Below are positions 28,456 through 37,080 of a stretch of 64,000 nucleotides of DNA, in pieces. The notes beneath the pieces were generated by a model, which saw nothing but the letters and a program-made list of their open reading frames with translations, had not been told where the DNA came from and searched no databases. The stretch's first letter is position 1; each line of letters opens with the position of its first letter. This DNA is from Thiocapsa bogorovii (GTDB lineage: Bacteria > Pseudomonadota > Gammaproteobacteria > Chromatiales > Chromatiaceae). The stretch covers positions 496,001-560,000 of the forward strand of contig NZ_CP089309.1 in the NCBI RefSeq assembly GCF_021228795.1, in the 5' to 3' direction. A program made the translations under genes and the position numbers.

Positions 28456-29233
28456 GGCGGTTACGTTAGCACGACCGACCCGATGCAGCAGCCCGCAAGC
28501 GCCGCCCGAGAACGAATGCCGAGCGCAACCCGATGCCCCTCGGCAGCGAAGCCGGGCCGAGGGCGTCAAGCGTCGCTCGGGCCGCGCTCTGATCCTCCTC
28601 GCGGCCCTCTTCCTCACGGGCTGTACCGAGCCCGCCGAACCGACGGTAAATCTACACCGAGCAGTCGAGATCGGGGACATCGATCAGGTCTCGCGTCACA
28701 TCTACTGGAAGAGCGACCTCGGTGAGCCCGACGCACACGGCGACCCGCCCCTACACGTCGCCGCGCGCGCCGGGCGTGTCGCCATCACGCGGGAGCTCGC
28801 CCGAAACGGCGCGGATCTCGAGGCCCCCAACGCCGCGGGAAAGACCCCGCTGCGCGTCGCACTCGAGAACGATCGCACTCAGGTCGCCGACATGCTCATC
28901 AACCAAGGGGCTCCGCTCGATGCGCAGGGCATGCTGATCGAGCTTGTGGGGGCGGGGGCGATCAAACGCGAAACCCTGGATTTCCTCCTTCATGCCGGCG
29001 CGCAGCTCGACGGACGGGGCCAGAGCGGGGATGCCCCCCTGCACGTCGCCATTCGAAACGGGCAGCTCGAGACGGTCCGACAACTGATCCTCGCCGGTGC
29101 CAATGTGAATCAACCCGCCGACGACGGTCGCTTGCCGCTGCGGATTGCGCGAGAATCGGCGCCCGGGCGCGACGCCCGATTTATCGTCTCGACCCTCGAG
29201 CGCAACGGTGCAAGGGTCGTCCCACCCCCCTGA
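28454..29233 (+). CDS. Ankyrin-repeat lipoprotein
   Basis: A 259-residue protein. A basic n-region precedes ALILLAALFLTGC, a good lipobox with the acylated Cys near residue 57. The mature domain carries about five ankyrin repeats (GDPPLHVAARAGRVAITRELARNGADLEAPNAAGKTPLRVALEN, and later GDAPLHVAIRNGQLETVRQLILAGANVNQPADDGRLPLRIARE). Ankyrin repeats mediate protein binding, here on the periplasmic side. The n-region is unusually long (about 45 residues) because no start codon lies closer to the lipobox; ATG 28421 is a further alternative. Confidence 0.75.
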   Translation: MAVTLARPTRCSSPQAPPENECRAQPDAPRQRSRAEGVKRRSGRALILLAALFLTGCTEPAEPTVNLHRAVEIGDIDQVSRHIYWKSDLGEPDAHGDPPLHVAARAGRVAITRELARNGADLEAPNAAGKTPLRVALENDRTQVADMLINQGAPLDAQGMLIELVGAGAIKRETLDFLLHAGAQLDGRGQSGDAPLHVAIRNGQLETVRQLILAGANVNQPADDGRLPLRIARESAPGRDARFIVSTLERNGARVVPPP

Positions 29234-29255
29234 CAGACACGCAGAGGTGCGCCGC

Positions 29256-29543
29256 ATGACCGAACGGATCGAAGATCTGACGGTGAAGTACACGGAAGAC
29301 GGTATCGATACAACCAAGGAGATCGGCAAGGTCGTACTCTCCAAGGGAAGTTGGACCACCATCCTCTTTCGCTACCAAGATTGGGACCGCGTAAAAGAGG
29401 CGTACGGTCCGGACAAATATACGATTCGCCGCTATCAGAAGCGCAACGGCGAGTACCGGCAGCAGTCAAAGTTCAATATCTCCAGTCGCGCGCAGGCCCA
29501 GGCTCTCGTCGAGGCATTACAGGGTTGGCTGACCGACGACTGA
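29256..29543 (+). CDS. Conserved-looking small protein, unknown function
   Basis: A 95-residue soluble protein starting MTERIEDLTVKYTEDGIDTTKEIGK. It contains KVVLSKGSWTTILFRYQDWDR and YTIRRYQKRNGEYRQQSKFNISSRAQAQALVEALQGWL. The alternation of short strands and a C-terminal helix recalls small nucleic-acid-binding folds, but no family could be named. It lies between the ankyrin lipoprotein and a P-type ATPase on the same strand. Confidence 0.7.
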   Translation: MTERIEDLTVKYTEDGIDTTKEIGKVVLSKGSWTTILFRYQDWDRVKEAYGPDKYTIRRYQKRNGEYRQQSKFNISSRAQAQALVEALQGWLTDD

Positions 29544-29604
29544 TCGCGCGAGAGCGGGAGATCACCGATGACTCGGACTGGTCGCTGAAGCCGGGGGCGG
29601 AACC

Positions 29605-32310
29605 ATGACTGCAGACACCCGGACGCGCCGATGGTACGACCTGAGTGTCGCCGAGACGACCGAGGCGTTAGGCGTCGATCCCGCCCGGGGCCTGTCGAGC
29701 GCCGAAGCCGAGCTGCGACGTCAAGGTTACGGCGACAACGCCCTTGACGAAACCAAGTCGCGCCCGCTCTGGCAGAGATTCCTGGACCAGTTCAGGAACC
29801 TTCTGGTGATCGTGCTCCTCTTCGCCGCCGCACTGGCGTGGACGGTCGGGGATCTCAAAGACGCGGTGGTGATCCTGGTCGTCGTGATCCTGAATGCCGC
29901 GCTCGGCTTCTATCAAGAGCACCGCGCCGAGCGCACACTCTCCACCCTCAAGGCGATGGTCGCCGTCCGCGCGCGCGTGCGTCGGGATGGTCGGATCGGC
30001 GAGGTCGAAGCGACCGAGTTGGTGCCCGGGGATCTCGTCCTGCTCGAGGCAGGCGATCGCGTGCCTGCGGATGGGCGGCTCCTTACGGCGCTCAACCTGG
30101 AGGTCGAGGAGGCCGCCCTGACGGGTGAGTCCCAGCCAGTCGGGAAATGCACGCAGGCCATGGAGGAGGCCGATCCACCGCTGGCCGAACGACTGAACAT
30201 GCTCTACATGAATACTGTGGTGACGCGCGGCCGGGCCGAGATGCTGGTCGTCGACACCGGCATGACGACCGAGATCGGACGGCTGGCCGGGCTGATCGCC
30301 GAGACGCCGGAGTCCGAGACACCCCTGCAGCGGCAGTTGGATACGCTCGGTAAGCGGCTGGCGGCAATCGCCGGAATGATCGTCGCCGCGATCTTCCTTC
30401 TCGACCTGACGCGCGGACTGCCCTGGACGCAGGCCGCGATCACCGCCGTAGCCCTTGCAGTGGCGGCGATACCCGAGGGGCTGCCGGCGGTCGTCACCGT
30501 GACCCTGGCGATCGGCATGTGGCGAATGGCCCAGAATCGGGCGATCCTCAAGAAACTCTCGGCGGTGGAGACCCTCGGGTCCACCACGGTCATCTGTTCG
30601 GATAAGACCGGTACGCTCACGCTCAACCGGATGACCGCGCGCGCCGTCTGGTTTGCGGGCCAACGATTCAATGTCGACGGCGACGGCTACGGGGCCGAGG
30701 GCGCGATCCTTCGGGACGATCCGAGCGACTCGAGCGATCGGATCGATCCAATCGACTTGGCCCGTCCGATGGCGCTCTGCAACGAGTCGCGGGTGCGCGA
30801 CGGCGAGTTGATCGGAGACCCCACCGAGGGCGCGCTCTGGGTTCTCGCCCGCAAGGCCGGCCTCGACCCCGAGTCCGAACAGGCTCGCCGCCCGCGAATC
30901 GGCGAGATCCCCTTCGACTCGGCCCACAAATTCATGGCGACCTTTCACCGCGCCGGCGACCAGGTCGAGTTGTTCGTCAAAGGTGCCCCGGACGTCCTGC
31001 TCGCCCGCGCGTCGCACTGGCTGGCCGCAAGCGGCGAGCAACCACTCGATGCCGCGACCCGCAAGCGCATCGAGTTCGAGAACGAGCACCTCGCGCGTCA
31101 AGCCCTGAGGGTGCTCGCGGTGACTCGGCGGATCATCCCGGCCCGTGATTTCGACCCTGCAGAGGATCTCTGGCGATGGGCCGATGGCTGGACCTTCCTG
31201 GGGCTTGCGGGCCTGATGGACCCACCGCGCCCGGAGGCGGCCGATGCCATCGCCCGCTGTCGTCGGGCCGGCATCCAGGTGAAGATGATTACGGGCGACC
31301 ACAAACTGACCGCGGAGGCGATCGGGCGCGAGCTGGGGCTGACCGGCAAGGTCGTTACGGGAGCCGAGCTCGACGCAATGGGAGAGGCGGATCTCGGGCG
31401 CCGGATCGAGGACATCGACGTCATCGCCAGAGTCTCGCCGGCCCACAAGGTCAGGATCGTGAAGGCGCTCAAGGCGCGCGGCCATGTGGTCGCCATGACC
31501 GGCGACGGTGTCAACGACGCACCCGCGGTCAAGGCAGCCGATATCGGTGTTGCCATGGGTCTGAACGGCACTGCGGTCACGCGCGAGGCCGCCACCATGG
31601 TGCTGATGGACGATAACTTCGCGACCATCGTCAGGGCGGTGGAGGAAGGACGCGTCATCTTCGACAACATCGTGAAGTTCGTGCGCTTCCAGCTCTCGAC
31701 CAACATCGGCGCCATCCTGACGGTACTGACGGCAACCCTGATGGGGCTTCCGACACCCTTCACGGCGATCCAACTCCTGTGGATCAATATCATCATGGAC
31801 GGCCCCCCTGCGATGACGCTCGGTGTCGAGCCCGCGCGCCCCGGCATCATGCAGGCCCTGCCCCGCCGACAGGATTCTCAGATCCTCACGCTCAAGCGCT
31901 CGGCCGTCCTCGGACTCTACGGCACCACCATGATGGTCGGCACCCTCTGGCTGTTTCAGGATGCTTTGACCAGCCAAGGCGAGGCCTATGCCCTTACCCT
32001 TGCCTTCACCACCTTCGTGCTCTTTCAGTTCTTCAACGTCTTCAATGCCCGCAGCGAGCATGGCAGCGCCTTCAACGTACACTTCCTCGCAAACGGCAAA
32101 CTCTGGCTGGCGCTCGGCGCCGTCCTGGCACTCCAGGTCTTGGTCGTGAATTGGCCCGAGGCTCAGGATATCTTCGCGACCACCCACCTGAGCCTCGAGG
32201 ACTGGCTCAAAGCCGCGTTCGTTGCATCCAGCGTGCTCTTGCTCGACGAGGCCAGAAAAGCCGTACAGGCGATCACATCCAGGATCAAGAGCGGGGGCGA
32301 TTCAACCTAG
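29605..32310 (+). CDS. P2-type cation-transporting ATPase, probably calcium
   Basis: A 901-residue P-type ATPase. In order: N-terminal cation ATPase domain (8-75), TGES actuator loop (173-176), M4 motif AAIPEGLPA (287-295), phosphorylation site DKTGT (333-337), KGAPDVLL nucleotide domain motif, and TGDGVNDAP hinge (about 632-640). The C-terminal half has M5-M10, with NIIMDGPPAMTLGVEPARPG at M6. The PEGLPA and M6 Asn/Asp pattern matches the SERCA-like PMR1/Ca-ATPase group, so Ca2+ or Mn2+ efflux is likely. The start has GGGGGCGGA upstream. Confidence 0.9.
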   Translation: MTADTRTRRWYDLSVAETTEALGVDPARGLSSAEAELRRQGYGDNALDETKSRPLWQRFLDQFRNLLVIVLLFAAALAWTVGDLKDAVVILVVVILNAALGFYQEHRAERTLSTLKAMVAVRARVRRDGRIGEVEATELVPGDLVLLEAGDRVPADGRLLTALNLEVEEAALTGESQPVGKCTQAMEEADPPLAERLNMLYMNTVVTRGRAEMLVVDTGMTTEIGRLAGLIAETPESETPLQRQLDTLGKRLAAIAGMIVAAIFLLDLTRGLPWTQAAITAVALAVAAIPEGLPAVVTVTLAIGMWRMAQNRAILKKLSAVETLGSTTVICSDKTGTLTLNRMTARAVWFAGQRFNVDGDGYGAEGAILRDDPSDSSDRIDPIDLARPMALCNESRVRDGELIGDPTEGALWVLARKAGLDPESEQARRPRIGEIPFDSAHKFMATFHRAGDQVELFVKGAPDVLLARASHWLAASGEQPLDAATRKRIEFENEHLARQALRVLAVTRRIIPARDFDPAEDLWRWADGWTFLGLAGLMDPPRPEAADAIARCRRAGIQVKMITGDHKLTAEAIGRELGLTGKVVTGAELDAMGEADLGRRIEDIDVIARVSPAHKVRIVKALKARGHVVAMTGDGVNDAPAVKAADIGVAMGLNGTAVTREAATMVLMDDNFATIVRAVEEGRVIFDNIVKFVRFQLSTNIGAILTVLTATLMGLPTPFTAIQLLWINIIMDGPPAMTLGVEPARPGIMQALPRRQDSQILTLKRSAVLGLYGTTMMVGTLWLFQDALTSQGEAYALTLAFTTFVLFQFFNVFNARSEHGSAFNVHFLANGKLWLALGAVLALQVLVVNWPEAQDIFATTHLSLEDWLKAAFVASSVLLLDEARKAVQAITSRIKSGGDST

Positions 32311-32361
32311 ATCCGGCAGCGGCCGGCACCCGGCAGGTGGGGCGTCAGATGTCCAAGATCG

Positions 32362-32487
32362 TCAACCGCGTCGAACCCTTGCATCGGGCACAAAGCGGTC
32401 AACTGCCGGCTTCAGGTTCAAGAACAGAACGAACAGCTGATCCAGGCTAAGCGTCACGCCGGTCTCAGTCGGGCGGATCTTCAACAT
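32362..32487 (-). CDS. Possible 41-residue peptide overlapping the metallohydrolase stop
   Basis: The ATG at 32487 overlaps the end of the metallo-hydrolase gene (ATGTTGA). It opens a frame reading MLKIRPTETGVTLSLDQLF and ends RVRRG. The composition is protein-like with an amphipathic centre, and coupling to the upstream gene is plausible. There is no homologue in memory and it could be chance. Confidence 0.3.
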   Translation of the reverse strand: MLKIRPTETGVTLSLDQLFVLFLNLKPAVDRFVPDARVRRG

Positions 32488-33242
32488 GGGCACCAGACGC
32501 TCGGTCTGTCCTGCTCCAGGATCAATGTCCGCTCGGCGAGCGATTCGCAGACACCGCGGATACTTGCGCCAACCAGATCGGGATGGTTGTTGGTCTCGCT
32601 GACGTGGGCCACGCAGAGTCGCGCGATGGCGCGGTGCGGCAAGGCGTCGAGCAGGCGGGCGGCTTGCAGGTTGCTGAGATGGCCGAAGTCACCGGCGACA
32701 CGTCGCTGCAGGCTCGGCGGATAGGGGCCGCGCCGCAGGAGTTCCGGATCATGGTTGAGTTCCAGGATCAGCGCGTCGCAATCCTGAAGAACCTGCGTCA
32801 TGTGGGGTGTCACACAGCCGGTATCGGTCAACATCCCCAAACGACGCCCATCGGCCTCGAACAGGAACTGACAGGGCTCGCGGGCGTCATGCGGAACCGG
32901 GTAGGAGCGGATACGGAGGCCATCGATCCTGACCGACTGCCCCTGACCGGAGAGCAGCCGCAACCTCGGGATCTCGGGAGCGCCAACGGCCCGCCACGTC
33001 CCGGGTGTTGTCCAGACCTCCACGCGATGGCGCCTCGCGAAGGACCAGACACCCTTCACATGGTCGCCATGCTCGTGGGTCAGGAGCAGAACATCGATAC
33101 TGTCCGGCTCCACATCCGCCGCGAGCAGACGCTGATGCAGCTCGCGTAGGCTGAAGCCATTGTCCACCAGAACGCGGCAACCCGCACTTTCCACCAGCGT
33201 GGCGTTGCCGCGGCTGCCGCTGCCGAGAGAGCAGAAACGCAC
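32481..33242 (-). CDS. MBL-fold metallohydrolase, YycJ/WalJ-like
   Basis: A 253-residue metallo-beta-lactamase fold protein. The metal motif THEHGDH occupies residues 55-61, with further ligands in PVPHDA, MLTDTG and the C-terminal VAHVSETNNHP. The opening MRFCSLGSGSRGNATLVE is typical of the YycJ/WalJ group, probably a nuclease or phosphodiesterase. It lies 12 bases after bamC in a dapA-bamC-MBL run also seen in other gammaproteobacteria. Confidence 0.9.
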   Translation of the reverse strand: MRFCSLGSGSRGNATLVESAGCRVLVDNGFSLRELHQRLLAADVEPDSIDVLLLTHEHGDHVKGVWSFARRHRVEVWTTPGTWRAVGAPEIPRLRLLSGQGQSVRIDGLRIRSYPVPHDAREPCQFLFEADGRRLGMLTDTGCVTPHMTQVLQDCDALILELNHDPELLRRGPYPPSLQRRVAGDFGHLSNLQAARLLDALPHRAIARLCVAHVSETNNHPDLVGASIRGVCESLAERTLILEQDRPSVWCPC

Positions 33243-33254
33243 GTCGGGGCAGGT

Positions 33255-34472
33255 CTAACGAATCTGTTCCTTCATCAGCGTCAGGATCCGTTGGCTCGAC
33301 TCAGATGTATCCGGTTTCCCGCTCGCATCCAGCACGGTGACACGAGATTCGGTCTCGCCCCCTTGCACACGTACCTGATACTGCTTGACGGGATCGACCT
33401 CGTTCTTCTTCCAGAAGGCCATCCGGGAAAGGAGTCCGGGGCTCTTCCTGTCGGAAGCGCCGTCCTGCCCTGCGTATCGGACATAGTAGACGCCTTGACT
33501 GAGATCGCGGTCCTCAACCGAGAATCCGGCGCGATCCAGGGCCGAACCGGTGGTTCTCCAAGCGCGGCGGAAATCCTCCTGAATCACCAGCGCTTGAGAG
33601 CCTCCCTCGGTGACAAGTCGAGCGCTGACAGGCTGGATCGCAAGACCTCCTCCCGCACGGCCGGAGCTGGCCCCGGACGCGGGGCTCACCGCCGCGGCCC
33701 GCTGCTCGGATGCACCAAGGAAAACCATGAGGCGCCGCAGCATCTCGGCTTCCTTTCCCGAATCGGTACCGCTGGGCTCCCAAATGGTTCGGCTCCCGTC
33801 ACCGATCGCGTTGGTCACGAGGCGTTCTTCCATCCCGCGATGCGTGAGATGGATTTCGGTGGTTCCGGGGGACGTACCGGGCTCGATACGAACGCTGTAC
33901 TGATCTCGCGTCGAGGTCGCATAGACCCCTTCGACGACCTTGCTGATCATCCGCGTCACGAAATCACGCCGGATCTCAGCGCGATTGTCCAACCAATCCG
34001 TGCGCATCACACCGACGGTCGGATTCTGTTCGACCAGGAGGATACCCTGCTCCCGCCAGAAGGAGATGACCTGCGGCCACACCTGCTGCGGCGAGGCCTG
34101 GACCTCGAGCCAGCGCTCGTTGTCACGCCGCTTCAGCTCCACATCGGGTGTTTCGGGGAGGACCTCGCCCGAGGCCGCGACCCGCTGGCGTTTAGCGCGA
34201 CTCCCGCTGTACTCCGAGTAGGTCGCCCCGCCGGCTGGCGGAATATCCAGGGCATCATCGAACGTTCCCGAGGTCAAGTCCGGCGGGATCTCCAGATTCT
34301 CCCCGGCCTCCTGCTGCTTTTTATAGGCAAGTCGCTGGTCGGGGATCGCGTCGTTGATGACGTCCGAGCCGCAACCGGACAGAAGCAAAGTCAGCGCCAG
34401 TCCGGCGCAGACGCCGCCCGCCAACGAAAAACGTGGTCTCAAGGTGAGCGACCTCTTTAGTCGATTGAGCAT
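33255..34472 (-). CDS. bamC: Outer membrane assembly lipoprotein BamC (NlpB)
   Basis: A 405-residue lipoprotein. The signal ends at LLLSGC with acylated Cys34. The following segment SDVINDAIPDQRLAYKKQQEAGENLEIPPDLT is the unstructured region that binds BamD. Two helix-grip domains follow (about 130-240 and 290-400). It is one of the accessory lipoproteins of the BAM complex that inserts beta-barrel proteins into the outer membrane. It follows dapA by 37 bases, the conserved gammaproteobacterial arrangement. ATG 34472 was chosen to give a normal signal peptide. Confidence 0.9.
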   Translation of the reverse strand: MLNRLKRSLTLRPRFSLAGGVCAGLALTLLLSGCGSDVINDAIPDQRLAYKKQQEAGENLEIPPDLTSGTFDDALDIPPAGGATYSEYSGSRAKRQRVAASGEVLPETPDVELKRRDNERWLEVQASPQQVWPQVISFWREQGILLVEQNPTVGVMRTDWLDNRAEIRRDFVTRMISKVVEGVYATSTRDQYSVRIEPGTSPGTTEIHLTHRGMEERLVTNAIGDGSRTIWEPSGTDSGKEAEMLRRLMVFLGASEQRAAAVSPASGASSGRAGGGLAIQPVSARLVTEGGSQALVIQEDFRRAWRTTGSALDRAGFSVEDRDLSQGVYYVRYAGQDGASDRKSPGLLSRMAFWKKNEVDPVKQYQVRVQGGETESRVTVLDASGKPDTSESSQRILTLMKEQIR

Positions 34473-34509
34473 ACGCAGCTGCTCGGGCGCGTCGACGCGG
34501 CCAACGGCG

Positions 34510-35385
34510 TCAAAGCACACCCGCCAGCTCCATCGCAGCGCGGACGCGTGCATGATGCTCTTCGGAGAGCCAGGTGAGTGGAAGGCGGATACCTTTCGCG
34601 CATAACCCGATCTCGGCAACACCCCATTTTACCGGGATCGGATTGGACTGCACGAACAGGTCGTGATGCAGTGCATCGAGTCGCCGATTGATGGCCTCGG
34701 CGTTTTCGCGATCGCCCGCGAGCGCTGCATCGCACATGTCCTGCATCAATCGAGGCGCCAGATTCGAGGTCACCGAGATGACCCCGTCGCCGCCGGTCAG
34801 CATGAACTCGCATCCGGTTGCATCGTCTCCGCTGTAGAGCGCGAATCCGTCGCCGCAACCGGCCCGCAACCGCGCGACACGGGTCAGATCGCCCGTCGCG
34901 TCCTTGATGCCGACGATATTCTCGATGGGCGCGAGCCGAGCCGCCGTCTCGGGCAGCAGGTCGCATGCCGTCCGACCGGGCACGTTGTAGAGGATCTGCG
35001 GGATGTCGACGGCCTCGGCGATCGCGCGATAATGGAGATACAACCCCTCTTGAGTGGGCTTGTTGTAATAGGGCGTCACCAGAAGGGCCGCCTGAGCGCC
35101 GGCCTCTTTGGCGCAACGGGTCAGGTTGATCGCCTCGCGCGTCGAGTTGGCCCCCGTGCCCGCGATGACGGGGATCCTGCCACCGGCAAGCTCCAGCGTC
35201 CGGCGAATGACGGCGCAGTGCTCCTCCTCGTCGAGCGTCGCCGACTCTCCGGTGGTCCCGACAGCGACGATGGCCGTGGTCCCCGCGTCGACATGGAAGT
35301 CGACGAGACGCGCTAGGCTCGCGTCGTCGATGCCCCCGTCCTCGTGCATGGGGGTGATGAGGGCAACGATGCTGCCGCGAAGCAT
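34510..35385 (-). CDS. dapA: 4-hydroxy-tetrahydrodipicolinate synthase
   Basis: A 291-residue DapA. Schiff-base Lys161 lies in VGIKDATG, the catalytic Tyr133 in LYNVPGRT, and GTTGES (43-48) binds pyruvate. It condenses pyruvate with aspartate semialdehyde, the first committed step to lysine and meso-diaminopimelate. The start at 35385 ([12 protein letters not shown]) is canonical, with GGAG upstream. It lies 111 bases downstream of nuoN. Confidence 0.96.
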   Translation of the reverse strand: MLRGSIVALITPMHEDGGIDDASLARLVDFHVDAGTTAIVAVGTTGESATLDEEEHCAVIRRTLELAGGRIPVIAGTGANSTREAINLTRCAKEAGAQAALLVTPYYNKPTQEGLYLHYRAIAEAVDIPQILYNVPGRTACDLLPETAARLAPIENIVGIKDATGDLTRVARLRAGCGDGFALYSGDDATGCEFMLTGGDGVISVTSNLAPRLMQDMCDAALAGDRENAEAINRRLDALHHDLFVQSNPIPVKWGVAEIGLCAKGIRLPLTWLSEEHHARVRAAMELAGVL

Positions 35386-35496
35386 GTCCGACTCCGTTAA
35401 GCGAAAACCCCGATGGTAGTACGCGAGACGGCGCCGACACAACCGAGATGATCCGAACCGGGGTGCGCGGACCTCGGGCGCTCCAAGCCTAGAGGC

Positions 35497-36936
35497 TTAA
35501 ACAAAGACACTTTGGCACCAGCTCAAGAGGGTCGCCGGGAAGAGGCCGAGCACCAAAAGGGAAAGACCGTTGAGACTCATGGCGACGCGCACGCCGCTGC
35601 TGGTCGTCAGGACGGGCATGTCCGGGTTCGGCTTGTCGAAATAGATCACCTTGACCACGCGCAGGTAGTAGAAGGCCCCGATGATCGAAAAGGCGACGGC
35701 AACAAGTGCGAGCCAGACGAGGTCGATCCGAACAACAGCCTCGAGCACCAGCAGCTTTGCCATGAAGCCGACTGTCGGCGGGACACCGGCCATCGAGAAC
35801 ATCACCAATGCCATCATGGCCGCATACCAGGAATCTCGGTCGTTCAGTCCCTTGAGGTCGTCCAGATTCTCCGCATCGAAGCCTTTGCGGCTCAGGATCA
35901 GCAGGATGCCGAAGGCGCCGGTCGACATGACGGCGTAGACGATCGCGTAGAACATCGCCGACGCGTAGCCTTGAGCGGAACCGGCCAAGAGCCCGAGAAA
36001 GATGAACCCAACGTGCGAGATGGTCGAGTAGGCCAGCATGCGCTTGATGTTGGTCTGCGCGATCGCGACCAGGTTGCCAAGACCCATGGAGAGCACGGCG
36101 AGAATCAGGAGCATGCCCTGCCAATCCGGCTGGATCGCCTCGAGGCCATCGACCAACATACGAATCGCCAACGCGAAGGCCGCGATCTTCGGCGCACTGC
36201 CGAGCAACAGAACGGCCGGCGTAGGCGCGCCCTCGTAGATGTCGGGGACCCACATATGGAAGGGCACGGCACCGAACTTGAAGCCCACGCCGATGACCAG
36301 GAAGACCACGCCGAAGACCAGGACCTTATTGTCCATGCCCTGCTCGGCCACCGCCTGTGCGACCGGACCGAACTCGATCGAGCCGGTGGCGCCGTAAATC
36401 ATGGAGACGCCATAGAGGAGCATTCCCGAGCCGAGCGCGCCCAGCACGAAATATTTCATCGCGGCTTCGGCGCCCTTCTTCGAGTCGCGATCGAAGGCGA
36501 CCAGGGCATAGAGACAGAGCGCTTGGAGCTCGAGACCGAGATAGATCGTCAGGAAACTGTTGGCCGACACCATGATCAGCATCCCGAGGATCGCAAAGAG
36601 CCCCAAGACGTAGAACTCGCCGACGAAGAGTCCGCGATCCTTCAGCCACGGGCGTGCATAGACGAAGGCGAGCAGGCTGACGACCAGGATCGCGCCTCTG
36701 AGCAGATCGGTCAGGCCGTCGCGCACGACATTGCCGTCGAAGATGATGCGCGCCTCGCCGCCGCCCACGGCACCCGTCAGACCGATCGCGACCAGCAGTC
36801 CGATCAGGGTCAGGGTATGGTTGATGTCCTTGTCCTTCTCCTTGAGATAGAGATCCAGCACCAGCACGAGAGTGGCGGTGACCAGGATCGCGATCTCCGG
36901 CAGGATAGGGAACAGATTGGCGGCGTCGAATGGCAT
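35497..36936 (-). CDS. nuoN: NADH-quinone oxidoreductase subunit N
   Basis: A 479-residue antiporter-like membrane subunit of complex I with about 14 hydrophobic segments. A conserved proton-pathway lysine is visible in the GVGFKFGAVPFHMWVPDIYEGAPTP region. It is the last gene of the nuo operon. The gap to nuoM is 144 bases and contains a dispersed repeat element, whereas most other junctions are short. Start ATG 36936 (MPFDAANLFPILPE) with GGAATT upstream. Confidence 0.95.
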   Translation of the reverse strand: MPFDAANLFPILPEIAILVTATLVLVLDLYLKEKDKDINHTLTLIGLLVAIGLTGAVGGGEARIIFDGNVVRDGLTDLLRGAILVVSLLAFVYARPWLKDRGLFVGEFYVLGLFAILGMLIMVSANSFLTIYLGLELQALCLYALVAFDRDSKKGAEAAMKYFVLGALGSGMLLYGVSMIYGATGSIEFGPVAQAVAEQGMDNKVLVFGVVFLVIGVGFKFGAVPFHMWVPDIYEGAPTPAVLLLGSAPKIAAFALAIRMLVDGLEAIQPDWQGMLLILAVLSMGLGNLVAIAQTNIKRMLAYSTISHVGFIFLGLLAGSAQGYASAMFYAIVYAVMSTGAFGILLILSRKGFDAENLDDLKGLNDRDSWYAAMMALVMFSMAGVPPTVGFMAKLLVLEAVVRIDLVWLALVAVAFSIIGAFYYLRVVKVIYFDKPNPDMPVLTTSSGVRVAMSLNGLSLLVLGLFPATLLSWCQSVFV

Positions 36937-36950
36937 GTGAGAATTCCGAT

Positions 36951-37036
36951 TAAACCGCGCCCGGTGCGGCATGCTTCGTTTGTTGGATTGGCTTGGCCGC
37001 GCCAGCTCCGACGTCTGTCGGAGGTGGCGCGGTTCA
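36951..37036. repeat. Dispersed inverted-end element, copy 8, inside the nuo operon
   Basis: An 86-bp element with ends TAAACCGCGCC and GGCGCGGTTCA, lying between nuoM and nuoN. In sequence it is nearly a sister of copy 3 (19915-20000). Within the polycistronic mRNA it would fold into a hairpin. Confidence 0.85.
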
Positions 37037-37080
37037 AGGTATTCAAAAATATGAAGTGAGACCCGCGCCCGAGCGCATCC

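Noticed and set aside
29668..32187. An 839-codon open frame antisense to the P-type ATPase
   Set aside because: Long antisense frames are common in GC-rich genes; the sense strand has full P-type ATPase motifs and the antisense translation shows no domain.
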